This document shows positions 25,314 to 38,198 of a stretch of DNA of 64,000 nt, in pieces (within the stretch, counting starts at the first letter, position 1; each line of letters starts with the position of its first letter). Source of the stretch: Dipylidium caninum (Eukaryota; Platyhelminthes; Cestoda; Cyclophyllidea; Dipylidiidae); contig QEYB01000093.1 in NCBI GenBank assembly GCA_017562135.1, positions 868,001-932,000 on the forward strand. The letters run 5' to 3'. The position numbers were made by a program, and so were the translations under genes. Under the pieces are notes generated by a model that saw only the letters and a program-made list of their open reading frames with translations, ran no database searches and had not been told where the DNA came from.

Positions 25314-28300
25314 GGGGCAAACAATAAGTGCAGTGTTAGGAGGATAGGAAAAGTTTTACGAGCTTTTCGGGCATGAATGTGGAAGGGGAGGACGGAGGCT
25401 ACGCCCGCAAGTCATCGGTCATTCATTTGACTGCTCATGGGAGAAGAGTAAGGGGGACAAAATGCCCACTGGGAGGGGTCTGGCCGATTGTTAAGCTCAA
25501 ACGAGGACGATTTGTTAAACTTGACTAGTCGCACTATCTTGCGGTGAGAGTCGCATAGCGACCACATTACAGTCCAGCATCATCCACGCTCGAGTGCTGA
25601 ATTAACGTTTGTCATGGTGTTTTCTAGCTTCCAGGCTAGCAGCACAACACCTCTAGTCACTCAGGCGTGCTTTACTCAACGGACGATGAACTCGCCCCTG
25701 AGAAGACAGTCTACAAACCCGAAGAAGTGAAAAATACGTCTACAGTCTGGAACCCATGTTGCACCACATCTCCTTAATAGCATTCTGCAGTCTCGTGATT
25801 CTGCCCCACAGCGTAGATTCCCTCTCCGCCATAGACTAACATCAAGGACTTCGAAAACCACACAAATACCCAATGCTCAATTCAAAGAAGCAATAAGCTT
25901 AGAGACTTCCCAATTCTTTGAGGTTAAAAGGTTGAGAAAGCATCGACGTAGATGGCAAAGTTCATTATTGTTAACGAGATTATAATATGCTCGAGGTGCT
26001 GCACGACCTTGAGGCCTCGAATGCATGCTCAGAAGGCATGACTGCGCCGCATTACATTTCATTTAAACGATGCCAGGAATGCACGGTGCCTAAGAGACTT
26101 TATTGCTTTGAGAGGCAAACATGTGACGGTAAGAATACCTCCACGGTGTTCCCCCGCCGCGATGCGAGAGGCACTTTCAGCCTCCCTTTCAAACTCCCGC
26201 CCGGAGGCTCTGTGTTGAGGCAATTCGTAGTCTGATGCTTAAAAGTGCCTCTACTCCACAAACAGACAGACAGACACACACGGAGGTTAATTGGGAAAAA
26301 AATAAACTGTCTGCCATACGCCCTCATTATATTGGAGGGGGGAATTCTGCTATTCGCACTGACATTTTCAGGCGCCGAGCCCGGAGTCGCGAGGCCTCGC
26401 GCCCGCATTCCGGTGTGGTTACCGGGCGCACGCCGATTAGACTTGTAGGCGAAGTCGTCGTAAGGTGACCTCTCAGGAATGCGCACCGCGTAGACTCTCG
26501 GCGTCGACGGGTAATTTGAAAACACGCGTCTCCAGAGTAAATGCTTGCAAATTAAGATGATACACGCGGTGTCGCACCAATTACAAATTTAAATGAAGTG
26601 TATTTGGAACGAACTGTTAGAAGTTGTTTGGGCAAACCTTCCCGGACTAATTTATATCAGGGGAAAACGGGTTTTTTACTTAAGAATGTTGCAAAATGAA
26701 TGGATGAAGGAGCCTGAGAAGTCCACCCAAGCGTACATTTCTTAGCACAGCAGATTAGCGTTGAAGGAGTTGCAGATTATATCAGCGCCAAATGCGAATT
26801 TAAAGGGACGTGTTGCTCTTCTCCAAAGCCCTGGGATTTTTCTGAAGCCAACTGATTTGGTTAGGCAGTGCAAGGAAAGGCACCTACAGGCCTGTCAGGC
26901 AGGGGTATCGTGACAAAGCGCTCGTGGCTCAACAGTCGGGAGAAAATTGGACCACCTCTGGCGTGGCAGGTGTCGGCAGAGCTAAGTGGAGCCTCATTTT
27001 AAGTGCCTCTTCAAGCAATACATCCAGTAATCACTCATATAAATCGCTAAGTCAGCCATTTAACCGATTCTCAATGCACTGCGGTTGCTGCGGCATCGGA
27101 GTGCCTACTTATGCAACTCATTTCCAGCCGACTAGAGCCACATCGCCCTAATATTTCACGGAGATCGCCTGTCTTCCATCCAGCTCAACGGGTTTACACG
27201 AAACCAGCTTCTTCTCCAACGCTCTATTCTCATGGCGAAACAGTTAATGGAAGGGGGGACGTTTCGTCCTGCCAAACGACAGTCATGCGACCCACGTCAT
27301 CTCTTAAGGTATCAACATTGATAAGGGGCGCGCATACCTGGAGAGAAAAGCACAAGAGTCGAGTGGGTATTGCGAGACAAGGTGGTGCCCTCGTCAGTGC
27401 TGTCGAATACTGGGTCGAGTAAACACGCGGTGAGGAGAAATGGCGACAGAAAATTCTGCGTCACACTCAAGCGTTCATCGAAACTGGCAGGTAACTAACT
27501 TTCACATGTAGGCCAGGCCTCCATGAATGGTGGCAGCGTCAAGTGTCAACCCAGAGCTGAAAGAGGAGCGGAATCCAGAGAAGAGAGGCTGCTCCATTAC
27601 GCAAACCTACACGGAGGCTAATTACCCATCCAGGTAGTTTAATCGTCGCCGAGGGTTATTCGGCATGCCTGAATGTCAACACAACCGGCATGTGAGGTCA
27701 AACTAACTCATCTCACCATAATTCCAACTTAAAATTGCCCAAGGCAGCAAATTTGAACGCCTCCGAGGTGATCGGCCATTAAGTCCACGAGGGAAAGTGT
27801 GTGTTCGGCCGCCTGTGTCGCCACCTCCTCAGCTCTCCTGTCCACTTTCGCGGGCGAGGCAACACATAGATGGAGGTCAGATGTGACATCTGCGGTTGCT
27901 AACAGCCTCTCTTCTTCCTTCCGCTTCTTAGGCGGTCAGATGGTCGTGGGCAGGCTTCGTTTCACCTTTAATAGCCTTATTTAAGCCTGACGCACAAGAA
28001 AATGGAATTTGTTTTTGTAGCCTGCGTAAAAACCTACCAAGCGAATTGTTTACGAAAGAGAAAAAAGTGAGATATCGTGCAAGCAGTACTTTTAAATGTC
28101 CATACGCGCTGAAGTCAAGGCAAATTAAAGTGACATGGGGAATGGAGGGGAAAATTCAGTCCCCTTTAATTGTGGAATGGTAGAAGCGTCTCTGCACCCC
28201 TCACGTCTCTACTCCCCAAGTTAGTCCGCCCGACAGAACCGTTCGAAGCAGGACCCGGATGTATCCTTCGATCAAGTGGAACAAAAGCGACCATCCGGAT

Positions 28301-28320
28301 GAGTCTAAGCTGTCCTCGCG

Positions 28321-28334
28321 CCCCCCCCCCCCCC
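28321..28334. repeat. C14 homopolymer run
   Basis: Fourteen consecutive C residues on the + strand. This could be a true homopolymer, and its exact length is a likely sequencing uncertainty. Confidence 0.9.
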
Positions 28335-31300
28335 ACCCGCAGTGCTTGACGGGCGGGGAACCGGCCGACGAGGTTATGCACGGCGCGTCAGTTGAGACCG
28401 CAAGTAGCGTCTTTCGCCGTCTGGCTACGAGCCGCTATGAGGTCCTCCCATTGAAAATGCGCCAGATGCAATTGGCAAGGGACCTCCTACTTGAAAGCTG
28501 CCACCTTTGCTAAGCATGAGCCGGAAGATGTGAGAATCGCTCCGAAGTGACCAAATAAACACTTGCGGGAGGGAGTGGTGGGAAGACTCGTTCAAGTACT
28601 CCTCCGACAGCAGAGAAAACGCCTGCCAATTCATTATTTACATTTACAGGCCGACCGCAGCCGCAAGTTTAAGCGACTTCCTGAAGGAGAATGTAATGAC
28701 TGCGTGGGCGAAAGTGGCTTTCGCTTTTTTGATACGCAAAATCCGAAAAAAATTATAGAGGGCCAGGCTCATTTACCACCAGTCTCCGACACTATTTGCG
28801 ACGAACTGTTAGTAACCCGTGTAGTGTGTAATGACGCCAGCAATTGGAAGCAGGGCCAGTAGACCGCTCTTTCCGCCCTCATAAGGCGACAGTTGAATGA
28901 AAAGCAGCTCCTACGACCAGGACACTGATTCGTATGAATGAGAATTGCCATGCCGGGTCACATGTCGTCCTGGCCAATGCTCCATTAAGGTGCTGCCCGG
29001 TCTAATTACGACATTTAGGTTGCACATCGCACTACTCAGGTCTGTGTTTAGGAGGAGGGTGAGGTAGGATCCGTGGAACAGAATGACTGCTGAAGGCGTC
29101 GCACGCACGTAGTCACACTCCGAATGGTCCCACTTCCACCGTCTCAACCGCTACACCACACGCTCATCGGGTCTCCACCCGGTCTTATTGGTTAAAAGAA
29201 CTACAAGCATACAGAGTGAGAATGTCCAAACGCACCCTCGCCATGTTTCCCCATCTTTCACCCAAATGGAAAGACAAACATAAGGCAATTACTACAAGCT
29301 AGAAGCCTTTTAACAAATGAGCTCTCCGCCATGCGACGATCGAGTTTCCTCGAAGGTGGTGGAACAGTGTGCGGTGTATGCAATCACGTGGGCTATGGAG
29401 GGCGGGAGTGGCGGGTAGGGACTGCACAATTCATCACTCGGCCGGGCAATTCGGGCCTCGCTGCAGTGCTCCACTCCTTCAGTCATGCTTACCAAGTGAG
29501 ACACTCAATCGGACTGGTTTGGGACAGAGTGCCCTGTGTGAGGCCCGTCATACCACGTCCTCGGCCATAGTCAAAGGCACCTCGGCGGTCCGGTAGGCGC
29601 TTGAGAGCGTCACGCGCCTCCCTGTCCCCCTCAAAATCCGCCCTTGTGTCTCAGGGCGAGCGGGGGGAGGTGGTTCGGGGGAGAGGCGAAGCTCCTCTCC
29701 AGCTGTTCGCCTACAGCCATAAAAGTTACTGTCCGTAAGCGAGCGGGCATTGCGAAGGGGTTGGAAGGAGGCAACCTCTGGTGTTCCTCTCTAGCATCTC
29801 GTCCTGCCCCTACACCACGTCCACCAGTGGATGGCAACAGATTTCACTGCAGTCATGCTTTATGGTTGTGAGTGCAATGGCAGCGAGAGTGGGTGAATTA
29901 ATTTTTAATGCTGGATTAGTCGTTCAGGGCAAGCAAGAAAAATTTGCGCCATTAGGAGGCGTAGAAGTGAGAGAAGGCGAGAATTTGGGGCTATTTTTTG
30001 ATAAAATCATGATGGAATAGAAGTCATCTCCAAATTTTGGCCGAGAAAAATATTTTCCCGGCTATCCAGTGTGTTACGATGAAACACTGAGTTAACGATC
30101 TCGTGAATCTCAGAAATGCTACATCGATGACAGACCCGCCTTGGACATCCAACAACTTAAAGGCAGTTTTGTGCTTGCACAAGCCGTTGGTCTCTGAGGT
30201 CCTCCAGAAAACATTTCACCCTACTCGTGCCACTCCTTATTTACCTTCTTTGAAGTGTTCTTATTAAATTAAAAGGCGAATATCTCACTAATATCTACTT
30301 TGCTCAGATAAGGAGAAGGTTTTTTAGAAAATATTTGTGACTTCCAGAGGAAGTGCACTTTGTCACCTATTTTCGCCCACGTTGTGGTGGAAAAAAACTG
30401 CCAGCAATGGTACCAGAGAGACACATAGTCGCGTATTTGTGGGCAGAGGGCACGAAAAGGCGCGTTTACTTCGGTTTACCTTCGAGGTGAGTCGCTCGAC
30501 CCAAGGCATTGAGCCAAATACCATGGGACTCTCAAATACCTGCGCCCATGTGCGGTGCACCAGCAGGAGGATTTGAGATTCACCAACGGACAATTATACG
30601 ACAAAAGACCAGACTCCTGTGTTAGTATGTGATGTACTTTAGGCGAATTCTGAAGCCGGTGTAAAGTGCACTCCCGTAGGGTGGGCAAGCGCAGGTTGCC
30701 CTCTTCCGAGCCCTCGCTCATAATAAGCCCCGTCCCCAATCCGCCCATCCTCCCTGGACGGGCAAAGCAGGTTGCGCCCAGGTGTGGATACTGAGGGAAA
30801 AGCAGCTTTCTGAGCAGAAATAAACGGAAGCGCTTAGGTAATAAGATTGCTGGTTTACCTCTCCGCTGAGGGGTTGGTATTCTTGGGCTTGTTAATGCCC
30901 AATGGACTTTTTATTTATCTACCAGCTCGAGGTTGATAATACTACGACAAGGCAAAACGACATAGCCCGGCTATCATCTAAAATCCCCGGCTAAAGCTGT
31001 AGGAGGGGCAACTCTTGGGACGGTTTTTTTACCTCCATAGAGGCACTCTACTTTTGAGTGACTTTATTTCGTAATCGAAGTGAGGGAACCACCACCGCCT
31101 CCGCTAGAAAGAGACATTAACAGTCGCTAAGTGCTCACCTAAACGCATTCACCGTCCTAGAATGGAGCTCGTGTCGAGTGCCGCGACAGGCCCTTTTTTG
31201 CTTTTAGGTCCATAAATGTTAATTCAAATTATGCGCTGTCAGGTGATGACCAGCCTAAGTGAAGGGTAATCCGCCAACAAAATGTACTCAATGCGAAGCC

Positions 31301-34300
31301 ATCAAGAGACTCGCCCGTGCCTTCTTCAGTATGAGTCTGCTGAGCTGTGAAGAAACCTAAGGGAGCTGCGTCTCCGCACGTCTAACCGTGGCGATTGTCT
31401 CATACAATCAAAACGCCTCATTTATTAATCTGATAAAGAGTTTCTTGTTTAAAGGGAAGAAGACCGCTTTTCGTGGTCCGAGGGGACAGAAAATTGACCA
31501 CGCTAGAGGTCACATGTCCCTCGGCGATGGGTGCGGCCGTAAGTTTGGGAGACGGTGACATCAGAAATGGCGGTCATCGCAAGTTAGTCTTCTCCTCGAC
31601 AGACGAATTAAGGCCCACCCTGGCTGTGGGAAGGATGCTGCGGCGACCACTGTTTCAGCATGGTAATGGCTGTCAAAGTACAGGCGGTCTTTAGCCGTCT
31701 GCTTTCAGGTAACCGCGCCAAACACGGCAGCCTCTTCATTTTGTCCCCCCAGTGGGACCTACAGGTGAGGGTCCACCAGCTGGTGGTTGTTTGAGGGGAA
31801 CTGATGGCAGTGGTTACATTAGTGGGCTTCGTTAGTGGCCTCACACACTCAAGGCCCAAGCTCGATGCAGTTAAGTCGTGCTTTTCACCCCCCGAAACTG
31901 CCAGGCTTCGTGCATTTTGTGGACGAAACGGTCAATTCGACGTCATATTTACTTTTATTGGAAGTAAACGAAGAAGAGAAAAAGAGTTTTATGTTGTTTC
32001 AGCAAAGTAAGACTTCAATAGTGCATTTGGCAGCAGAGCAAGGAGAGGTTGAGTGGTAAAACATCATCTCATGCATGTTTATTTATAGCTAACAACCCAA
32101 CTTTTTGGAAGATGCTGGCTAGAGAGGCTCTTTAAAAAATGCGTGCTCCATAAAGAGCAACCATTGTGAGTAGCTAAGGAAGTGCTCGTGTCTCCCTGAC
32201 ATAGACGGAGACGCCGTTTGCTTCTAGTACTTGCGTGGCGTCCTGCACCAAGGCAACGGAGAGTCTTATTTGTTAAGGCAGAATTCTCGCAATTAACAAG
32301 TCACTGATGGTAATGACCCTTATCTCTCACCACGCAATTTAACCGATGTCTCTTCTGTCCACAGCCACTCGTTTGGCGTTTACATAAAGGAATGCGTTGA
32401 TGAGGAATGGACTGAGTGTTAATGGGAAAGAGGCGGACACGCGGACGTTAGTTTTGTGCGGATGGGTCGAACAAACTGCCGCTTATCCGCCTTCTCCGGC
32501 CTGAACAACGGGCTGAGTGGAGGTAATTTATTGGGCAAAGGAACAAGGAGAGTGTGATTTTATGGAGAAGTGAGTCATCCGCGCATTAGACTTATAAAAT
32601 GCCAAATTTTAGGGCCTATCCTCCGGCAAAATCACAGAAACGGCAGTTGGAGAATACTTCAACCTTTCCAGCCGCTCTTTAAGAAGCAGTGAGGGGATTT
32701 TGACTTCAGCTGACTTCTAAGCGTTTGTCTATAGAATATCTGAGGGGCGACGAGAAAGCCTCGTAACAGCAAAGTTGGGAGAGTAGTGTGGAAGAATAGG
32801 GAACGCAGAAAGTTAAGTTGACACTTGTCGAGCAATCCCATCCCTACCGAGCAACCGCGGCCGACTGGGTGGGGTGAATCCCAAGACTACTCAAGGCTCT
32901 TCCGGCGGTCCCAAGAGAGGATAATTCTGTTTTGGTGGAGGTGGAAGTTGAGTTCAGCTCTCAGCTCAATGAGAGATGAGATGGGTTTTTTTTCTGTGGG
33001 CCTAACTTGAAAAGTAGATGATGGAAGCTTGTGGTCATGGGGAAGATTACTCCCATTAGCATCCTGCTCCACCAGTGAAGAAAGATCTTCATTCACTTCA
33101 TCTTTTTTGGCGATACGATTCTCCCCATCTCCACAATTAGCCGAAACATCCCACACACGTGTAAGGAAGCTGATTTGCCAAAGTCCAGGAAGGTCAATTT
33201 AGATTGTGCGGTGGTGGGCTCAGGGGACTCCGCAACCACGCCGCAGTTCGTACTGTGTGTCAAGCAGCAGAATGGCATGAGAGCATTTTAGCTTTACAAG
33301 CCCATCTAACGCTGATTTTCACTCTCTCGACAAAACAATGCCCGCATTGTTGTGGCACAGCGGCAGTGTGGAAAATGGCCCATCATAGTCCGAAAGTTCC
33401 ATTGCCTCACGCTGACCGCGACTGGTTCACTTCATCCTAATTTTTCACGTCGCAGTCAATGAGCCGCGGCACCCACGAACGTTGTGCGGTTCCAGACAGA
33501 GGTGAGGCCAACAAAAGTATGTTGTCTTCAAAGCGCTGACTTCAGGAATGAGGCCAGACCTCTCGGTGACAAAGCGACCGTCTCGCCAGTCCGCCGCGAA
33601 AAGTAGAATAGATTAAGCAACTTATTGCGTACTGCGCCTGCTATCTCTGACACTCGGGGCCATTCACGCTCGAAAGAATCCTCATTTATCTGCCCTTTGA
33701 CATTCGGCAGCGCCACTGGCCACATTCCGCACACGAATGGGACAGTCGCGGGAAACATGACGTTTCCCCGAAACCACATGACCGCATTTGCCTCGTCTAG
33801 GTGGGGGTGGAAAAACTGCGCTGCTTAACATCATTAGTCCAGCGGAGTGGACGGGATTGTAAACAAGCCTTTGGATGGAATTAAAATAGGTTAACATAGA
33901 GGAGAAAATGTACCTTTATTGGCATATCAAAAAATCCTTCGAGAGATCTTCCGATGAAGCGGGTGGAAGTAAAATGATGGGGAAAAGTGAGGGGGAACGG
34001 GGGCGCGGGGAAGAGAACAGTGGCTGACTGGAGTCGGTGCAGTTAACTTTTCTCATTAGATGGATTTTTGTGCATCCGACGTGTCAAACGACTCAACGTC
34101 CCGTATTTAGCGCCATCATCGGAGTCTTTTCGCTTCAATGAGCTACTTCTGGACCAACCCCATTTTCCATGAGATCCTAAAGTAAATAAAATAATAATGA
34201 CTCTTTCAGGCCTTGCACCCACTTTAAATTGGCACAGAAGCCGCTGCCCTCGTCAACCGGTGGATTCGGGTGGAATAGGGCATTGTCAGAAATTGCATCC

Positions 34301-36440
34301 GCTAACACAGGTCAATTCAGCTAGGTAAACCGAAAGTGAAGTGCTTTCGCGCCAGACAACACGAATTTCGAAGGTTGTATGAGAGATTTTAGTAAGTCTC
34401 AACTTTCGTCCCGCACATGGGCGGCTGAGAACTAGTTTGTAGACGAAGGCTGATCGTTAATTTGACGGGATGTCGGCTGCTTTCATGGTTATCATAATAA
34501 AGACGTGGAAATCACCCAAAAGGCCCTCTTAAAGCCTCAGACAGACGTCTACTGCGACAGTCTCGGACTGGTCGCATTACCGTAGTACCAACTGGAACTT
34601 AGTAGACAAATGAATTCACATGTCGGGCGAATTACGCGGGGCTCTCTCTCCTCCCTCGCACTTCCGGCCTCGGACGAGCCTCACACGGGCGTAAATAAGC
34701 AGCGGCCAGCTGAAATGGCTCCGAGGTATCAAAGTATTCGCAGAGATGCTATCGCCCGGATGCATGGGCAGGCCGATGAGCCACTTCGTAAACAGACGTG
34801 TTTGTCCGCAGTTTTATCAACCGAATCTAATTCAAGATCCAATTACTCGGGAAGTGGCAGTAATGTGAGGGGAGTAAAGTAATGCCTAAGGCAAAGTTCA
34901 GCGCCGAGGAAACGTTATTTTTACCTGCTGGCAACACTTCCTTTTTTCTCCACTCGCCGTGCTTCCAATTCATGAGGAGGAGGGACTTTATCAGTCGGCG
35001 GTGCAACACCGCCCAGTCTCAAACTCTACCGCATGGACAGGACACTAATTGCCCATAAAGTTGCTGTGCCCACAACGCTGGAAATGTCGTTCGCTGCCTC
35101 GCCACCACCCATTCGTTCCCTCGCTCTCGCTTATTCCAGGCGGATCCACTGGGAAAATTAAAATTGCTCCACTGGCTAATGTACACTAACGGTGCCATTA
35201 AGTGAAGCTCAAGGCTATTTTTGATCGCGTTGCTCTGCTACCGCATTTTATTGCCTCGTTTTAGGGGTGATTGCGACCAACGGGATGATTAGCCTCACTG
35301 ATACTCAGTGGAGGGCGTGGAAGCTGGAGAGTGGACATTCGGGGGTAGCGCGGACCGCGAGTCAGCGAACGGAAAGTCACTTTAAGGTTGGTTAACCTTG
35401 TCATACAAATTAAGGGAATCATTACCGCCGTCATGCGAGGACATGGACGACCGATCCTTCGATGTACCCCTTCGTAAATGAGATAATCCTGGATCTGAAA
35501 GAAAAAGTATCAGGAGGGTTTGTCAGTGGCCTGATATCGCCTCACACTGTGATCTCTCGCGGTGTACACGGTACCAAACTTTCAAGAGGCTTTCTTGCGG
35601 TCGACTTTAACTATGCTGTGCTCCACTGTGTCAGAAGCTGAGATTCACTTGCACCGAGCCACTTGATTCACATTTCATGCCTCAGACAGGCGTGTTGAAG
35701 ACCAACGTCTCCGTCGTCATTAATACGGTAATTTACTTATCCGCATGGAGGCATAGGGTAAGTAATGAGATCAGAGGAGGGAGGTAACAAGGTTTGGGCT
35801 GAGATGCGAAGTCGCCCAGCGCGTTCGAATTCAATTCGTCAGCCTGTATAAACTCGGCGCCAAGAAACAACACGCTGTTGGCTTTGTAAAAGAAGTAGTT
35901 ATAATGCGTGTCACCCAGACAGTTACGATAAATTCTTGCAATTTACAGAGTTAAATGCACCAAATTGGAGACAAGAAGATTGGGTAGACTCTCATCTTCC
36001 AGACGGTGCGTGGTGAGGGGGAAGAGGTTCGCCCGGGCCAGGAGGGCAGCCCCGCCATGTCTGCCGCTTCGTTGACCTTTTGGAACATTTGGTGAGTAAA
36101 TTCACCTCTTATCTTTAACACGGGTGCATCCAAACAACGTCCTCATTTTCTAGTTCGTTCGCGAATAATCTTATGTCCTGTTCGGTACATTAATACGCTC
36201 GTCTCAACTGGTGGGGCCAAAACAACTAAGGCGAGAGAAGAATAACTTTGACATCATGGAGGGTGGCAGAATTGCCACTCCAGCCCCATGAGCAGTTGAA
36301 TCCTTAAGGTGCGAAGACCTCTCGGCGTAGAGTTGCCGCTCATAAGTGTAATTAACCCTATCACTCTGGAATAAAGTCGGTGTGGGTTGCTTGAATAACG
36401 TAAGTTGGCAGACTCCTGCAAGAAAATAGCCGGCTCGGTC

Positions 36441-38198
36441 TCATCGAAGCCTTATGAACTCCACCGCCCCCTCGAATGCGGCACAGACGTCCTCTCCTCC
36501 GCGTGAGCTCGCATCCACCACCAGTGGAGGTGAGGCTGAGCGGACTGACGACGTCTTGACCGCGGATGCAGGCCCCACGGCTAGCGACGGGGACTTACAC
36601 GATGCAGATTGAAGACTGCTTCGCCAACGCTCCAAGTTTTCGGAAGTGTTTGCGGCCACCAGCATCATCAGTCCGTCCTCCAGTCGAAGATGTAGGACGT
36701 TGGCGTGGGTTTTGCTGGTCTTCGGGGCGCAAACGCTCACCTCCGCCGCCTGAACATTATACACCGCCAATGGTGCAGATCCGATCGTCGGGGCTGAAGG
36801 TTAGAGGTGGTCAGACGATTAGACGTCTATAGATATAATTGAAGAGCTGCACGAAAAACATTTATTAAAGTTGCTTAAACTACTAGTCTCTCTTACCTAG
36901 CGCACTCATGCAAACCACGCACAAGACGCCTCAGTAGGTGTTTAGACTCCGCTGACTCCAAGTTTTCTCAGTGAAGAGACAATTCGGTTAAAAGGAGGCA
37001 TTCTCAGAACGGACTCAGGCGAGAGGGCGGGGAGCAGTGGTTTGTCAAATGTGCTTCACTGCAGTGACAGCAGCCTCATTTACGAACGCAACAAGGCTCT
37101 GCTTAGTGGGTGAGTTTTATGGTCCAAAAGGTGCACTTAGTGATGAGTGCACCTCGGTGCTGAGGCAAATTACTGTGGAGTGATTGCGGCAGAAGAGCTT
37201 GTGCACGTGGAATAGTCTCCATTTAAGCTTATTGCACAAAAAGCCATCGCCTACGGGCAAAAGAACTTCTGTTTCAACGCCACGGAGAGATTTCACCGAT
37301 TCGTCGCGGAGGTTTTTTTCCCTACCTGTTGACGCTGACACTGACACTTCCCTGCCTTCCGAAATCTAGCGGATGTGATCTTCATCACTCCGAGAAGTCT
37401 TGTGTCTCTGTCCGCCTTTTCGCCTTGACAAAGACGTTGATGTGGTCGGTGATCAGAGACTTATAACAACAGTGACGTGAATGAAAGTGTCCAAATTAGG
37501 TATTAGGGCTCGGTAGGAGAATTTTTTAATTTGAATGCTTTTCCACCAAAAGGTATGGAAAAAGTGGTTAAAGGATGGGTGGTTGGTCAGAGGACCGTGT
37601 AGTGGCTAAAACCGAGGATACGTCGCTGTAACTGGGTAGCTTTCGAGTCATAGAGACGATATTTGGCGTTGGTTAGCTTCCTCACTCGAGAAAATCTAAA
37701 TTGAGTCCCATTTGTGCGAGAATAATAAAAATGAATTGTTTGTTTATCCTGAATTCCGCAACCCCTGCTGTTGACGGCCTCAGTGTTAATCAAAGACATT
37801 GGAGCTTGCAAACTCAGTCCCAAAAAAGACAGGAACAACTCACCCCCCTCATTCTCGTAGAAGCTCAGCCGAGTGCCATCCAAAATGGCCCAATGGTAAC
37901 CACCTGACTGTCCGCTTGGTATCCACTTCTTGATTAAGGAGACGTGGGATTTGGGATCGGTTAGAATCTTTCGAGCGAGGGAGCCCATCATATCCGCTTT
38001 CGGTGCGTCCTCGTGATGCCTGTAGGCTGAAGACGATCGTTTACTGATGGAGCTCGATTCAGAGTAGTCGGAGACGATCTTGTGCCTTGTTTCATTCATT
38101 GGGGACGAGGCAAGATCACCGTGGGACCAGAGATCGCTCGCACGAGGCGTCGTGGTACCGGAAATTCTTGAAGATGCATATGCCTCTGGTTCTCTTCC
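36441..38198 (-). other. PH domain and C-terminus of betaH spectrin (three exons)
   Basis: Exon 37844-38198 (phase 0 to 1) begins GREPEAYASSRISG, has a Ser-rich stretch, then the first PH strands (VSLIKKWIP, GYHWAILDGTRLSFYENEG). A 71-nt exon, 37255-37325, supplies REKNLRDESVKSLRGVETEV and restores phase 0. Exon 36441-36749 gives VSVCAPKTSKTHANVLHLRL, MMLVAANTSENLERWRSSL (the closing PH helix with its conserved Trp) and a 50-residue tail ending EFIRLR before TGA at 36441-36443. PH domains of beta spectrins bind phosphoinositides and anchor the protein to membranes. A perfect GTAAGT donor at 36593-36598, just after the PH helix, could end this exon early, so the extreme C-terminus is uncertain. 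Confidence 0.85.

Larger units (their letters stand above)
23900..36440. other. 12.5-kb gene-poor intergenic region between gene X promoter and the spectrin 3' end
   Basis: No gene family, RNA gene or transposon is recognised. It contains small repeats: a 19-bp tandem duplication (24785-24822), GAC units near 24342, a GA microsatellite (25299-25313) and a C14 run (28321-28334). One minus-strand open frame at about 32890-33156 has a protein-like composition but no partner exons. Regulatory DNA of gene X may lie here but no element could be defined. Confidence 0.5.

Noticed and set aside
26100..26525. 141-codon minus-strand open frame
   Set aside because: No recognisable motif, no splice context, overlaps an equally open frame on the other strand; judged chance in GC-richer DNA.
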